DNA of 64,000 nucleotides, taken from the NCBI GenBank assembly GCA_001510575.1, contig LNGK01000005.1, positions 1,158,466 to 1,222,465 on the forward strand. Reading direction: 5' to 3'. Within the stretch, counting starts at the first letter, position 1; each line of letters opens with the position of its first letter. The translations under genes and the position numbers were made by a program. The notes beneath the pieces were generated by a model that had not been told where the DNA came from, ran no database searches, and saw only the letters and a list, made by a program, of their open reading frames with translations. Origin of the DNA: Knoxdaviesia capensis. Its lineage: Eukaryota > Ascomycota > Sordariomycetes > Microascales > Gondwanamycetaceae. This document shows positions 34,182-47,500 of this stretch, in pieces.

Positions 34182-35700
34182 ATGTCCATGATGGCGTCTT
34201 CGAAATCTCCAAAAATCCCAGGATCGTCAGATTCTTCCATCAAATCCATGGATTTGTCAAAACGCTCCCCCCAACCGACCCTGGTCAACGGCCACGGTAA
34301 CGGCTCCATCAAGTCTGCCAACGAGAAATCCTCCGTTAAAGACATGTTTTCTCGCATGTTTTCGACGTCAGGCTCCTCGAGAACCGCCTCCGAGTCGCCC
34401 GCCCGCCCTCGCGGCAACAGCGTCAGCATCGCCAGCCTCGCCGAGGCCAGCGTCGATAATGATCGCCCGCCACCCCAGCGCAGATCGTCCCTAGTCGCCA
34501 GAGATCAGCCGCGCTTTGTCACCATCCCCGAGTCTGAGGGCGGTGGCCACGAACATCACCTCAAGCACAGCCGCAGACAAGAAAAGCTGTCGAATATGGT
34601 CTGGGGCTTCCTCGGCCGGAAAACCGAAACCGCCGAGACCGATCTGTCGCTGATGTCCAGCTGGGTCGAGGAGAACGATTTTGTTGGCAACAAGGATGCC
34701 GGTTCCGACAAGAAGGTCGACCTCTCCGACGCAACTCCCGCCACTCTGGCCTCGAAATACGGAAAATGTCAGGAAGTCATTGGCCGCGGTGCCTTCGGTG
34801 TCGTTCGCCTAACTCACAAGAAGCTGGATAACGGCAACGGCGAGCGCCTGTTTGCCGTCAAAGAGTTCAGCCGGGGCACCGACGAGTCGGAGAAGAAGTA
34901 CGCAAAGCGCCTTACTGCGGAGTTTTGCATATCGTCGTCGCTCCGTCACCCTAATGTTATCCGCACCCTCGATTTGTTGAAAGACGAAAAGGGAGTCTAC
35001 TGCGAGGTTATGGAGTACTGCGCTGGTGGAGATCTCTACACGCTGATTCTCTCTGCCGGCAAGCTCGACAGCCCCGAAGCCGACTGCTTCTTCAAGCAGC
35101 TCATGCGCGGTGTAAATTACCTTCACGAGATGGGCGTTGCCCACCGCGACTTGAAACCGGAGAATCTCTTGCTTACAACTCAGGGCGCACTGAAAATCAC
35201 CGACTTTGGTAACGGCGAATGCTTCCGCATGGCTTGGGAGACCGATGCCCACATGGTTTCTGGACTGTGTGGCTCGGCCCCATACATCGCCCCGGAAGAG
35301 TACACCGACAAGGAGTTTGATGCTCGTGCCGTCGATGTCTGGGCTTGTGGTGTGATATACATGGCCATGAGAACTGGCCGTCATCTCTGGCGTGTCGCAA
35401 AGATCGATGAGGATGAGTTTTATGCCCGCTATCTAGAAGGTCGCAAGGATGAGGATGGATACGGACCCATTGAATCCCTTCAGAAGGTAAGCCAGCCGGT
35501 TGCAGTCCGTGTTCTCTTCGACATCTATATCTTCAAAGACTAACCCTGTGTTCTTTCTCATTCACCAGGCTCGCTGCAAGAACGTCGTGTACTCGATCCT
35601 TGACCCGATCCCGGGCCGTCGTCTTACCGCGCAGCAGGTGCTGAAGAGTGAATGGGGCCGTGACATCAAGGTGTGCAAGTCCGGCGAAGAAGGATTCTAA
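34182..35700 (+). CDS. HAL4/SAT4/Oca2-type serine/threonine kinase
   Basis: Two exons, join(34182..35486,35569..35700), give 478 residues. An in-frame ATG at 34113 would add 23. The family (yeast HAL4/SAT4 and HAL5, fission yeast Oca2) controls potassium and nutrient transporter stability and salt tolerance. The first 190 residues are Ser/Pro-rich and probably disordered. Kinase landmarks are GRGAFGVV (about 201), Lys227 in FAVKEFSRG, HRDLKPENLLL (from 321), DFGNGE (from 341) and GLCGSAPYIAPEEY. The DFG-N-GE loop and the SAPYIAPE form are typical of this group. The second exon supplies the subdomain XI end, ARCKNVVYSILDPIPGRRLTAQQVLKSEWGRDI. The start is uncertain; the kinase domain is not. 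Confidence 0.9.
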
Positions 35701-38700
35701 GCCGGCAAGCAACCACCCACCACCCCCACCCCCCACGGCAGAAAGAGAAAAGGAATCGTCCGGGAGGAGATGGATAGTTGAGGAAACTTGGGTTTTTCAT
35801 CCAGATGATCTCTGTCTTTTTGGTTTTCTTTTTTCTCGCTTGAGGGGGGGGGAGGTTCGGGACTTGCTTGGTGGATTTTCTTCCACGTCTTTTGACAGCG
35901 GATCAAAAAAGCCGTCTGCGCATAAATGTCTTCTACGTGCAATGATTTTCAAGGCATGTGGACAACAACATGGCATTGAGTTATGACCCGTCAATAGCCG
36001 TTTGTTCCCATATTGAGGTCTAATTTGGTCTCTTTTTTTCCGTTTCTTCTTTCCGTGTTCGTGGGCTTCTTCTATCCTGTGTGCATAGGGGGTTCCTTGT
36101 CTACGTGCGTCTGTCTATTCTCTTTTTGCGTGCTTGACTTGGACTCTTTTTATTGTTTTTTCTTGGTTGGTTGGTTGCCCGCGAAGCACGTTACTTTTTT
36201 GGGTGGGCTTTTTGGTTTGGGGGGGAAGAATTTGTATCTGGAAAAACTCAAGCAAGTTTGTTCTGTTCTTGTCATTCGTTTTTGGCTTCTTCGCAACATG
36301 TTTCTTACCGTCGTTTAGCCTCGCTATATATCTCTTTTTCTTGGTGGGAGAAGTGAGCCTTCTTCTCCCTTGCCGCCCCCCTTTTTCTTCTCTTTTCGTC
36401 TTTTCATGGGCCAGTTTTTGATGAACAGATTTCCCCTCCGTGGGGCTAGTTCATTGCTTTTGCGGTCTTGACGAAAATGTTTCCTTTGAGGGGGGGGGTT
36501 GTTTTGCATGCATGGGAACGGAGTTGGCGGTGGGTTTTGTGGTCTGTCTGTTAGGAAGGCTTAGGGAGGGGAGGAAGGAAGAGCGGGAGTGTCTTTGTCC
36601 ATGGAATCTGCAGTGTGTTCAGGTGGTGTCTCTTCTGGTGATGGGACGATGCTCGGTGTGGAGATCTGGCGATGTTGTCTGTCGAGACGCCGAGGTTGCC
36701 TCCATGGGAGGTATTCAGTGGGACGGTGCTTCGTCTGGTTGATGCGGCCGTCTGCAGTCTGCATGCTCTCGAGCCCTGTGGAGGTTCACGACATATCCGA
36801 GGGGCCTCTTTTGCCGAGGGGAGTTCCCACGGTCCTAGACGGCGATATCAACGTGGTGGCGGATGCGGAGCTCATCCAACCACTGCAGAGGCAATATGGC
36901 CCGCAGGGCGAAACGGGATCCTCGCCCCGTTTCGGCTTCGGGAATTCAACCGGGGGTAGATTTTTATCTCTCATCAACGGGTTTGGGAGTTCGTTCGTTG
37001 TCTAGACTGGTTGCTTTCCCGCCGTATGGGGGAGCAGCGGGTCCAGAGGCGATAATGGCATGGGACGTCAAGATGTCATCCCACCAATCTGTGTGTGCTG
37101 GAGTCTTCGCCTCTCCCGGGGTGCGGGCGAGGACGGGCCCGGCTTGGCAGCGGCTCGACGGGTCCGTTGCTCCCCCAGGTTGGTTCGGGAGACGGAAGGG
37201 GATGGGGGGATAGGGAAAGGTGAGTGAGTGAGTGCGGAGTATGAAACGTACAAAGATGACTAGTTCTATCTACCTTGCGTCTTGGGTTCGGGATGGCTCG
37301 CCGGGTAGATGGGGAAAGTCGAGGCGAGAAGATGGAGGGGAGAGAAACGTAGTGTAGAAGATACTCCCCTCTGGGTCTGGAGAGCTCGGCCCGGGTGTTT
37401 TCCCTTTTCCTAGGACTCTTCCGTCGTCAGCTCGTCGGCTAGGCCCGCGGACGCGGGACAACAAGATCGCCGAACTACAGACACACCGGGGATCAGTGCC
37501 TGCCCGTGGGACGTCACGACACGCACACGCACGCACACGCACACGCATATATATATGCACCCGTAGCCCTCTTCGCCTGGGTTTTGGATGTCCCAGGTCC
37601 CGAAGACGTCGTCACTGCCCCCACGCAATTCCCCACCACACACAAGCCGGGGCCCCAAACCCCCCCGGATCATCCGGCTTTCTGCACCCCTCCCTCCCAC
37701 GGTCGAGTTCCTGGAACCCGGCCTGGACGTGGAAACTCTGCGTGATATACCACGCACACTGACGTCTCAATCTCTGTCCCCACCCCCCCCCCCTGCCCCA
37801 CCTTAGCGGACCTTTCTCTCGCTTTTCGCAGAAAACTCTATCGACATCTATCGACCTGGTTCCACGTTACGATATCAACCTTTTTCGGGGGGGTGGGGGG
37901 GGCCGGGGATTGTGGGCATATTCGTCACGTCGCTTCTGTAAGTAGCAAAGTCAACCGTATCCCACCCCCTAAGCTAAGCCAATCCACACTTCATTGCACG
38001 TTGGGCATTGTGTTCGGGTCTCCTATCTCGGTCGGCGCTTCCCATGAAAATCAAGCAAGGGAAGCAGGTCGGCAGGTCTGCGAGATACAGTCCGGTGCTT
38101 CCCGGGGGGGTTTCCTTCTCGTGTTGTTCTTGCTGGTTGCCCCGTGTTCCACTCCGTCACCGTCCGTCCGCTGGGAGTGTCTGTATCGTATGTAGCTCAC
38201 GAGCTTGCTTACTAGACGTCAAGCATCCATCCGTTACGGCGCTTCTCCAGTTCTCCGGGGCCGACGTACCGGTATCAAGTTCTCCCGCTCCCATCCACCT
38301 AAGTCGATTTCTCACAAACCCCCCCACTTACACATAAACATACAACATCAAGACTCAAACAGCCAGCACGTTATTAGCCAATACATCATCTGTACACAAT
38401 TAATCTCCATTGGGCACTACTACTCGGCCCCTTGGCCCCCGCCACATCCTCGCTCCCCTCCGCACTCAAAGTTCAAAAGGGAAAAAAGCACACAGCGTGA
38501 TTGGGGAATCAAAAAGGGAGGCCGATCGGGGGGGCACATCAAGACTTTTGCTCAGAGGATTAGAAACAGAGATAGATGATGCAGGTGAAACAAAGGCACG
38601 CATACCGAAACGCAAGAAGAAAGCTTCAACAGCAAGGCAAGGCAAGGCAAAAAGCGGCAGAAAGAAAAAGAATAGGCTCAGCTATAAGAAAAGGGAAGAT

Positions 38701-39645
38701 TCCAAATATACAGAAAATAGATGATGCAAAAAAAGATAACGTTGAATATAACTGCCAAAACGGCGGGAAGAAAAAAGGGTACGTGGTGAACCCGAAGAGC
38801 GAAGAAATCACAGCCGCCACGGAAGAAGTTACATCAGGAAAAGAACTTGCAAGAAGAGGGCATTCCCAGCCGTCAAGAGAAGTCCCTATTCTCCAAAGAA
38901 ACTTTGAGAAGTAGCCAAAAAGCAAAACATCAAGAGCGCAGATAAACCAAATAGTAGGGAGAGGGGGAGGTTAAGAAAGGGGTGGCACGGGAGAACCCGA
39001 ACCAGGTATTTTGGGTGAAAACGAAGACAACGCACGAGGTCAGAAAAATTGGAAAGGGGGGACATCAAGCAGAAAAGAAAACAAGAAATAAGAATAAACC
39101 AAAAAGTAAAAGAAATAAAAGGCTTCCGAGCATCTTCAAGAACTCGAATCAGGTTTAGTCCCCAAGGACATAAGAGTGCAAAAAGTTGAACAGGCAAACA
39201 AAAGCTCCCCGAGAACCCCAGAATCCGCCAATAGACGCCCGAGACTCTCTCTCCGTGGCAAAGCAAACAAGTGATGTTCCAGAAACTTGAGACCCGGACT
39301 ATACAACCACAAACACATGTCCGAGCCCGGTACCTGAACTAGCTTGCTCAAGGGGGAAGAAGATGTTGAAGCCAACAACAGAAGAGAAGAAGAAGAAAAA
39401 AAGCAAAGATTAACTTCCGTAACATCATCGATAAAACAAAAACAACAAGTCGCGCCGCAACTTCATGTCCGCCTTTCCCAAAATGCTCCAACCACACACC
39501 CGGAAATCCGTATTCAGTAATGAACCACGGTGGTATCGCCGTGACGAGATTCGTAATTCCCCATGTGACAAAGGAGAGAATTGGGAGAGAAAGAGGAATA
39601 TAGCTGTCGTGAAAAAAGAAAGAGAGATAGATCGTCGATCGCCGC
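35701..39645. other. Convergent intergenic region with G/C-run inverted repeat
   Basis: No supported gene in 3.9 kb between two converging genes. The first part is T/G-rich and presumably 3' UTR of the kinase. A C-rich tract at 37778-37799 and a G-rich tract at 37887-37916 can pair over 12 bp. A (CA/CG)n-AT run lies near 37517-37557. The stretch 38450-39440 is A/G-rich on the + strand. Confidence 0.5.
37887..37916 (+). repeat. G-run cluster with quadruplex potential
   Basis: Runs of 7, 8, 4 and 3 G with short loops. The first 12 bases are complementary to the C-rich tract at 37778-37789, so a hairpin or quadruplex could form. Confidence 0.65.
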
Positions 39646-41066
39646 TCAAGAATGGAACAAGTCCCAGGCCCGTTCGCACAGCCTCAAGAACTCCTCGCGC
39701 TTCGCCCGTTGGGTCTCCGGGCTATCACGGCCATAGCCAAACGGCGCGCGACGAGAGGTAGCGGGACCGTTTCCAAGAGGAGGGCTACCACCCTCTTCGT
39801 ACTCGGCACGGGTTCTCCGCTTGCTGGTGCTCCGGCTAGGGTCGGCCTGTCTGTGACCCAGCTGTGGAGACGGAGGAGTGGGGGGCTGGTGCCCTCCGTA
39901 GTACACAAGCTTAGGCAGGAGCTCGGGGCGTCCTTCGGTCAGTTCAGCCTGAGCTTCCTCTGCCGACTTGTACTCCCTCGGGCGCCCAGACGGGGGCGGC
40001 GGGGGGGCTTGGTTCGCGGGAGGAAGGCCGGGGGATGCGATGGGAGGTCTGGAGCTGTACATGGGGTGATGAGGAGCGTTGTCGGGATGGCCAGACAGAC
40101 CCTGTCCGAAAACATCGGCAATGGGGGGCAGGCGATTGTTGGTCTGGTTGGCAGGAACGTGGTGGATATGCGAGGTGCTCGAAAGCTTCGAGGGCTGATT
40201 CGTGATATGTCGAGTCAGGGGATGAGGGTTGTGCATTCCAGTAAATGTTTGGCCGAGAGGAGCAGACTGGATGACTCTCTCGTGGGCGAACTGGTCGTGG
40301 GACGGGGCCACAATCGACAGTCCAGGAGGAGCCTTGTTGCGCCTCGACATGCCGGGAGTCTTTGCGGAAAAGTCAGGGCCGCCCTCACGATCCCTGGACA
40401 AGTCGGTCACATCGCCCTTGGCCGACTGTTGCTGCTGCAAGCGGGCTTCGATGATGTGTCTTTGCTGTTCCCGAACAGACATGCTCCGTTGCAACTGCTC
40501 CTTCATCACGGGGTCCTGGGTGACAAAGCCGGGAGACAGACACGCGATTCCAACCTCCTGGATTCCAAGACCATCGCGGGCGGTCATGGGACGGCCAGTA
40601 GCGGGTGAATTGCCAACTGAACCCTTTGAGAGGTCGAGTTTCCGAGGCCGGTGGCGAGGGGCCGGGAGATCGGGCGATCCGGGCTCCTTCTTCACCACAA
40701 TCTTAGGCATGCCAGGTCCGTGGCGAGAACTAAAATGAGAACACAGGCGATATTAGTACACGGTCATTCCATATCCCCGCAGGACCAATTGGAGAAAGCC
40801 CAAGTGAGTTTGAGCAGCGACTGGTTATACGGATCAGCAACTTACGCGCTAGGAGGGGAAGATTTGGCGGCGGAAGTATTCTTCGGACTAATGCTTCCGT
40901 GCCGTTGTGAGGACGAAGCGAGGGGAGAAGTGATGAGAGGGGCGAGTCTTGGGGCGGCAGGAGAGTGCGCTGATGAGGAGGCCGGAGCCGGCACTGAAGT
41001 AGACAAGGAAGGCCGATCAAGCGGAGCGGGAGACGGCGCAGGCGCCATGGCGATGGCGGTGCTCAT
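39646..41066 (-). CDS. Disordered protein of unknown function, conserved-looking C-terminus
   Basis: Two exons, complement(join(39646..40729,40846..41066)), give 434 residues; splicing is GC|GTAAGT and TTTTAG|TTC. I do not recognise the family. The N-terminus is Ala/Pro/Ser-rich. After the intron comes a basic MPKIVVKKEPGSPDLPAPRHR stretch containing a VKKEP sumoylation-type motif. A predicted helical, Gln-rich segment (PVMKEQLQRSMSVREQQRHI) follows, then Pro/His-rich linkers. The C-terminus YKSAEEAQAELTEGRPELLP, LVYYGGHQPPTPPSPQ and REEFLRLCERAWDLFHS looks ordered and constrained. No enzyme or DNA-binding domain is visible. Composition and the KKEP motif suggest a nuclear regulatory or scaffold protein, as inference only. 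Correct splicing and codon use make the gene itself credible. Confidence 0.75.
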
Positions 41067-44000
41067 TTTGAGCAGACACGGGAGTTGATTTTAGGTTCGC
41101 GACCGAGTGGCGGGAGGCAGGTCCCAGTCTGACGCTATATGCAGTGGTATCGTCGCAACCGGGTGATGGGGAAGAATCGAGGGTTCGCAAGGAAATCGAT
41201 AAATTATACAGCAGCAACCGGTAAACAGAGAAAATATACAGTCAACAAGAGAATGTTGAGGTCGGGAGGCGATGTGAGGCGTTTGGTGGACAGGATGAGT
41301 CGGGTATATATGAGAATGAGCAGAACCAGACGACGGGAGAGATTATTAAAAGCAAGAAGTTGAAAGTTGGTACAACGACGATGCTGCTTTGAGCTCGAGA
41401 TTATGTGTATGATATATAAAGTCGGGCGGACGCTGTGCTTTGGATAGATGGGCCCTTTTTTTAATTGCTGTAATGGGTAAATTGCAGCGGACCGGGAGCA
41501 GAATGGCCAGAACCGGAAGTACTGGTGGAAGATATATATATATATGCGGGTGGGATATATTAGGTGGTTGAGAAGACGAAGATAAAAGCCAGAGAGCAGA
41601 TTCGACGGTCCTCTTATCTATGTCAGACAGAGTGAACTGGATGACGGGACTCGGAGGGAAGAATGTTGATCACGGAAAATACGGCGCAAACAATGGAAGC
41701 GAGGATGCAATTCGAACAATACATGCGGACGCAGATAGCGGAGATCGATTCAAAGACGGCAGGGAAAGTCGTCGGATGAGCGATGATCAAAGTTCGAAGC
41801 GAGAACAGCCGCAATGCATGAGATAGACAAGGCGAATGATTATACGAAGCCGCTTGACCACAATGCGTCGAAAGTCGGGAGGCGGGAATCAAAAAGACGG
41901 AGGGAAGTCAACGGGCAAAAGACGACAGAAGAGCAGAGGAAATAGGCCGGGATATTATGGCGCTCCAAGGAAGGCGAGACACACAACAGATCGAAGGACG
42001 AAAAGACGAGGAAAAGGAAGAAGAAACAAAGGATAGAGAAGAAAAAAGCCGAAGGAGGAAAAAAAGAGGAGGACGAGGGACCAAGGAGCGTGGTTGGACG
42101 AGGCGAAGAGAAGAAAGACGGATTCTCAGTGGCCAGCAGTATTAAAAAAGAGATGAAAAGCGGCTGAGAGCAGGATTCACGTAGCCGGCAAACAGACCCG
42201 CAGATCTTGGGAATGCAAGGAGGAGAAGGGAGGATGTGGAATATGCAATTAAGCGTGTGACGGACACACAGCAGTGGGAAACGATCTTCGGAACGGAAGA
42301 AAATGGCGATGATGGAGGAAGAAGAAAGGAAGACGGACGACGAGAAGAGGAAGAAGAAGAAAAGAAGAAACGATCAAAGAGAAACTGGCGGACAAGGAAG
42401 ATGAGAGAGAGAGAGGGGGGGGAGAAAAAGAAAAAGAAAAAAACGGGAAAATTACAGGTTCTGACGATCTGATTCTCAGGAAGGTGCATCCGACAAGACG
42501 CAGTTGCAGTTTCTGCATTAGAACCCAGCAGGAACGACGGACGGAAAGGGCTCGGACGCTCAGAATGAGAAAATCAGGGAAGGAAGGGGTTGTTCGTTCC
42601 AATTATTTTCGCTCTCTGTGCTTAGCCTGGCACCTAAAAAACGGGCAACGAAAGAAAAAGAGGTGACCCAGAAAGATCAAAATGTACAGGGTACCTGGGA
42701 TGGTGAGACGGCCCAGGTACTGTCTCACGTGCAGTTTGTAGTAGCAGATACAGCCGGGCAGGCACGAGAAGTTGTAGCTTTTACTTTGTTCAGGGGTCGA
42801 CACCACACACCGGTTCTGGGCTGCCAGACTGCTACTATAGCCCACGCTAGCTGATCTCCTACAGTGGTTCTTGCCTTATGTTGAAGCAGGCGAAGAGCGC
42901 CGCTATAATTGGCTGGAGGTTTCAGAAGTTTTTTTTCGCGGTTCGTTCCTTGGTTCTCCAGGAGGCAGAAAGAAAAGAAACCAGAAAAAAAGAGGCCGGT
43001 GAATGAGAAAGGGGCGGAGACGTGAAGAAAAAGGGGGAGAAGAAAGAGTCTTCAATGGTTAGTCACCCAAGATCCGTAAGCTGCTAGTGCCGACCTCCTT
43101 CAAAAGAGCAAGAACCCCATATGTGAAGAAGGAGGGAACGAACGAAAGGCGGTGCTGTTCGGTGTCATGTCTCGAACAGTTTCGGCTCCTGCAAATGAGA
43201 ATACTGGGGAGAGGAGCGCCCCTCTCCAGCCTCGAACAATCAAACAATGAACCTGGCAAAGATTGGCGCTGGGGGGGTGTGATATTAGCCAGGGGAGGAA
43301 ACATAAAGGCAAGGAGGGGAGAGGCTGTAGTGTATGTAAAAAGGACCGCTGGCGGAAACATTTGCAGCCTGTCATTGACGACGTGGAGAGTGGCGGCCCC
43401 CTTTCAGTTGAACGTTGCAGTGGACGTCGGGGCTGAAAGGGCACCTTGGGAGATGGTCTTTTCAACGTTGACTGGAGTGTTCTCTGGGTTTGGATTGTGC
43501 CGCGTGCTGAGCTGACTTGCCCCAAAGAAAAACAGAAAAAAAGAAGAAAAAAGGCGATAGAGAAAGAGAGAAAATTGAACTGGGGGGGCGTGGTTGGAGA
43601 GGAATCAGGAGCCCCCCCCAAGGAATGGCGCGCCGCTCAGCGTGCTGTGCGCACAAAAAGGTTGGCGGACCAGGGGGAGGTACTTGATTGAAACATGAAA
43701 CAACGCAGGCGTTTGGCTGGCCGCCGCAGGTACTCATTAAGTCGCGACATCATGATGCAGCAGCACCAGCAGCAGCCAGCGCTGGTTTTTTTGTTCGCAT
43801 GTGGTTTCTGCTGCATATCCCGTCTGCACACGCCCCCCTCCCCCCCCCTTCTTTCTCACTCTTTCTTGAAGTTGTGTGTATCCCTGACTTTGGCTCTGTC
43901 GTGTTCTCTTGGGTTGACGACTGACTTCAATCATGCCATATATACAGTACTGAGAGTTGTTCTCCAGAGAACAGAAACGAAAAAGGGCAATTGGAACAGG

Positions 44001-44506
44001 GGGGCGGTCGCTGATGTTTTCTTTTGAATCCTCGCAAATTGTGTGATTTGATCACCTGTTTTAGTGCAGGTGAGAGAGTTACGCTGTGTGAAGGGATGGG
44101 AGGGATCAACTTGCTTTTAATGGTCTCTCTACTGTACTTCTTTTCTTATTTTCCACATATACTCAACTCGCCCAATACCTTGAACCACTGTCCCGCGCAA
44201 CACATGCGTTTTCCACAAGTCCGCAGGTCATACCAGCTCTCAGACCCTGTCCGCCGCTCAAGCCATCACGATCCTTTGGCAAATAAATGGGCGATGGAAG
44301 ATTCCGCTTCCGTTCGTCTCTGCAAATTTGCTCGTTTTTATTGACCATGCCGATCCCTCCTTCGCGTAGTTGCGCACTATCAACTACCTAACTCTATCAC
44401 CAACAACCATATATATGCGAGGTAAACGTGCAGGAATTTTCCATCCACCTGTCACCAGACCCCCCCTCGCTAGGAATGCTGCTCCTTCACAAACAAACGA
44501 ACGACC

Positions 44507-44507
<1 letters not shown>
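41067..44507 (-). other. Purine-rich upstream region of the unknown-function gene
   Basis: No gene supported. The + strand is strongly A/G-rich from about 41600 to 42460 and again near 42960-43560, so the gene's sense strand is C/T-rich, like the leaders of the forkhead and HAL-type kinase genes. An AT dinucleotide run lies near 41530-41545. Confidence 0.5.

Positions 44508-44568
<61 letters not shown>
44508..44568 (+). repeat. Pure (CTG)20 trinucleotide repeat
   Basis: Twenty uninterrupted CTG units plus one C, with no credible open reading frame around them in either strand. Read on the minus strand it is (CAG)20. It appears intergenic. Confidence 0.95.
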
Positions 44569-44569
<1 letters not shown>

Positions 44570-47500
44570 GAAAACCCACATACTGTACTTGCGCACACTC
44601 CAGCCTGCGATCGCATCGTATTGCGCGTCGAAAGCAAAGACAAAAAAAGTCCCCGCCACCGCCGCCGTCCCCGTATACCGGCATAGATCGCATAGCATGA
44701 CCTGAATTGTATCTTGAAGGGGAGATGGATGGGGGAGGCTAATTTACCGTTCTTTAGCCTTCCTCGCCCGCTGATTTGTCCAGGCTGTCTTCGAGCCAAA
44801 TTCCGGATCAAGCGTGTTGTGTGCAATATCGCGTATTTAAGTGCGAAGGAGTCAAGGCAAGGAAGCAGAGTAGTACACACACACACACGCACATGTCTGT
44901 TGGATAATCGTGAGATAAGCCGAGCTAGAATAAACTTGTGGCTTGAGCCTAGGGGGTCTTCGTCGTGTTCCGCACGTACGTGATCTTCTGGAGCGAGACG
45001 ACATACAGTACGTACATACTGACGCGTACCATGGCTTGCACATCGCGAACTACGGGGTATGGACGAAGAGAACGAAGCGTGCCTGATATCAAATCTGGAT
45101 TTAAAGTTCTGAGTAGTAAGGGGCCTCTTAACTATCTGTCAAAACCGCGACGGTTTGGAAGGGCTCCCGGCTTTGATTGGGGGGCAATCCTCAAGGACGT
45201 CTCAGCCTGACCTGTGTTTCGATGTGCCACCACCCTCAATCCTCCACTTCTCCTCCTCCTCCTTATCCCCCTCCTCGCTTGCACATCCTTGAAGACCGTC
45301 CGAAGATATTTTTTGTGTGTTTTTTGTGTGTTTTTTGTGTGTTTTTTGTTGTCCCTGGTGACGTCGAACCTGTATTTTCTGTGGGTGTGAATCATCGTGG
45401 CCTGCCCTGCGCCTGCTATACTTCCTCCCCCCAGGCCTGGGATAATCTGAAGATGGCGTCAGTTTGGTGAAGCTTGGGCAGCACGCACGCCAATTTCCGT
45501 GGGCTCGGATGGTGTGCAGTATCCCGTAATTGCGACCCTCTCTCTGTATCATATAGCTCTTGCTTGCTTGCTTTTTCCTAGAAATTAATTTAGAATTAGC
45601 CAGGCCAGCCAGGCTTTTTTTTTTTTTCATCAACATACCAAAGTGTGGGACACACTGTCGAAAATAGACACACTGAACCTGGCGGTCTGGATATCACCAT
45701 TCAGGTATGACTGAAGCCAATGCAAGGGTTACCGAGACACACTCAGTACCCAGCCTCCAGGTGACCGTGTGTTTTTCTTGCTCTCTTGTAACCCTCCCTT
45801 GACTAGCATCGCAGGGGGAGTTTATGTGCTGAATTCCTTTTTTGTCAAGGCTGGGGGAGAAGATCTCGTTCCTGGCCACCACACCACCCTCGCCACGTCG
45901 TGTCTGAGCTTCTGTTTCGAGAACATTTTTTTTTTCCTCTTCCCAATCCCTGTCGCCTGTCTCTTTACGACTGCTCAATGGAACATTAACAGGCCGACAC
46001 CGTCCCATCTTCCCTGACGTTCAATTTACCTAATCTAACCACACCAGAAAAAAAAAGGAACATGGCCGGGGCTGGGGAAGGGAGCCCGTTAAAGTGCACC
46101 TGAGGGAGAGTGCGTGACAGGCATGACGGGGGTTTTGAGATTGTGCCCTCTCTAAATTACTCTTCCCTCCAATATCTTCCTGCCATCGGATCTGACCTTG
46201 AATCTCTCTTGCACAGGGTTTGTCCGGGCCACGCAAACTGGATCCTCTGAAGGGGAGGGTGGCCCCTCTTCTAGGCTATAGTGAACTGTACAGTACATGT
46301 AACACTTTAATCCCCCGACGAGGCTGGAGATGTTTCCAGTCGCCACCGCCATAGTCGCAGCTATTATAAGAGAGTCAGGAACCAGAGTTGGACGGCTGGA
46401 GGCCCAAGGAAAAGCCACCGGGGCTGGTGAGAACACAGAGTTGTTACTTGTAACTTGTCAGTGTGCCAATCTGCCCAGCTCTGAATCCTTCCAGTCTCGC
46501 GATCTTGCGAAGTGCATCGGAACAGCAACAGCGCCCTGTGCCGCCCTCATGCCCCCGTTCGAAGAGAAACAGTCTGCCACAGAAACATGCCTCACTCTTG
46601 TGAAGATATCAGAAAATTATAAACGAAGGGCAATTCCCCCCTCCCCTCCCTCTCCCCTTCGCCAAGCGCAAAAGCTCTCACACAAACACGATACCCTCTC
46701 TCTCGTTTCGTTACACGACCTCTGAAGCCCGCACAAAACCCTCCAGTCTCAGACGTGTCGTTCGTGGTCCTCGATAATTTTGTTTCTTTGCTGCTGTTCT
46801 CCGTTGGATCCCGCGGCGCTCTCGATTCCGTCTGGAGTATGTCACCAGTGCTACACCGACAAAAGCAGGTGCTGGCTGTTCGTTTCCAGGCGTCAAAGCA
46901 ACAAAAATCTCTGGAAATGAAGGACTGGCGGGCAGCAGTCGGAAGGTTCAACTGGCATGCACGGAGCCGTCTCGTCTTCTATATTTATCGCGGCACCGGG
47001 CACACGCTCCTCTTTTTCTTAAATAAAAAAAACTAGGCGTTCTATCTTGTCTTGTCGGAACACAGAGACACACAAAACGTCAAATATTGGATTTGTGCAC
47101 GTTGTACAGCCCAGCCAGCTGATCGATGGCTACCTGCAGCCAGCGCCCGTAATGTGGTTGCTGTACTCGTACTCTTTTACGTATACTCATACCAGGCAAG
47201 TTCCCGTCTGAAGATGTACAGTATTCGTCGTCCACTCTGTGCATAGGTGTGCATTAAAGCCGGATCCAGACAGGCAACGAGAGTATCTGCTGCTGCATAT
47301 CTTCCAAGAAGTCGCATCTCTATCAAATTTCACTCGGCGATCCCACAGAACCAACGCGCGGGACGACGCTAGGAGGGTAACATGGCGACAAGCAAGAACC
47401 CAAAAACCACCTGTCAAAAATAAAATAAATAGATAAATAAATAAAATAAACCCCCGAAGCAAGCGTCGGGTCCCTCTTTCTCTGGGCCCCCCGTTTTGCT

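Noticed and set aside
44508..44568. Polyglutamine exon on the minus strand
   Set aside because: The flanking frame has no start, splice signals or conserved text. Treated as an intergenic microsatellite.
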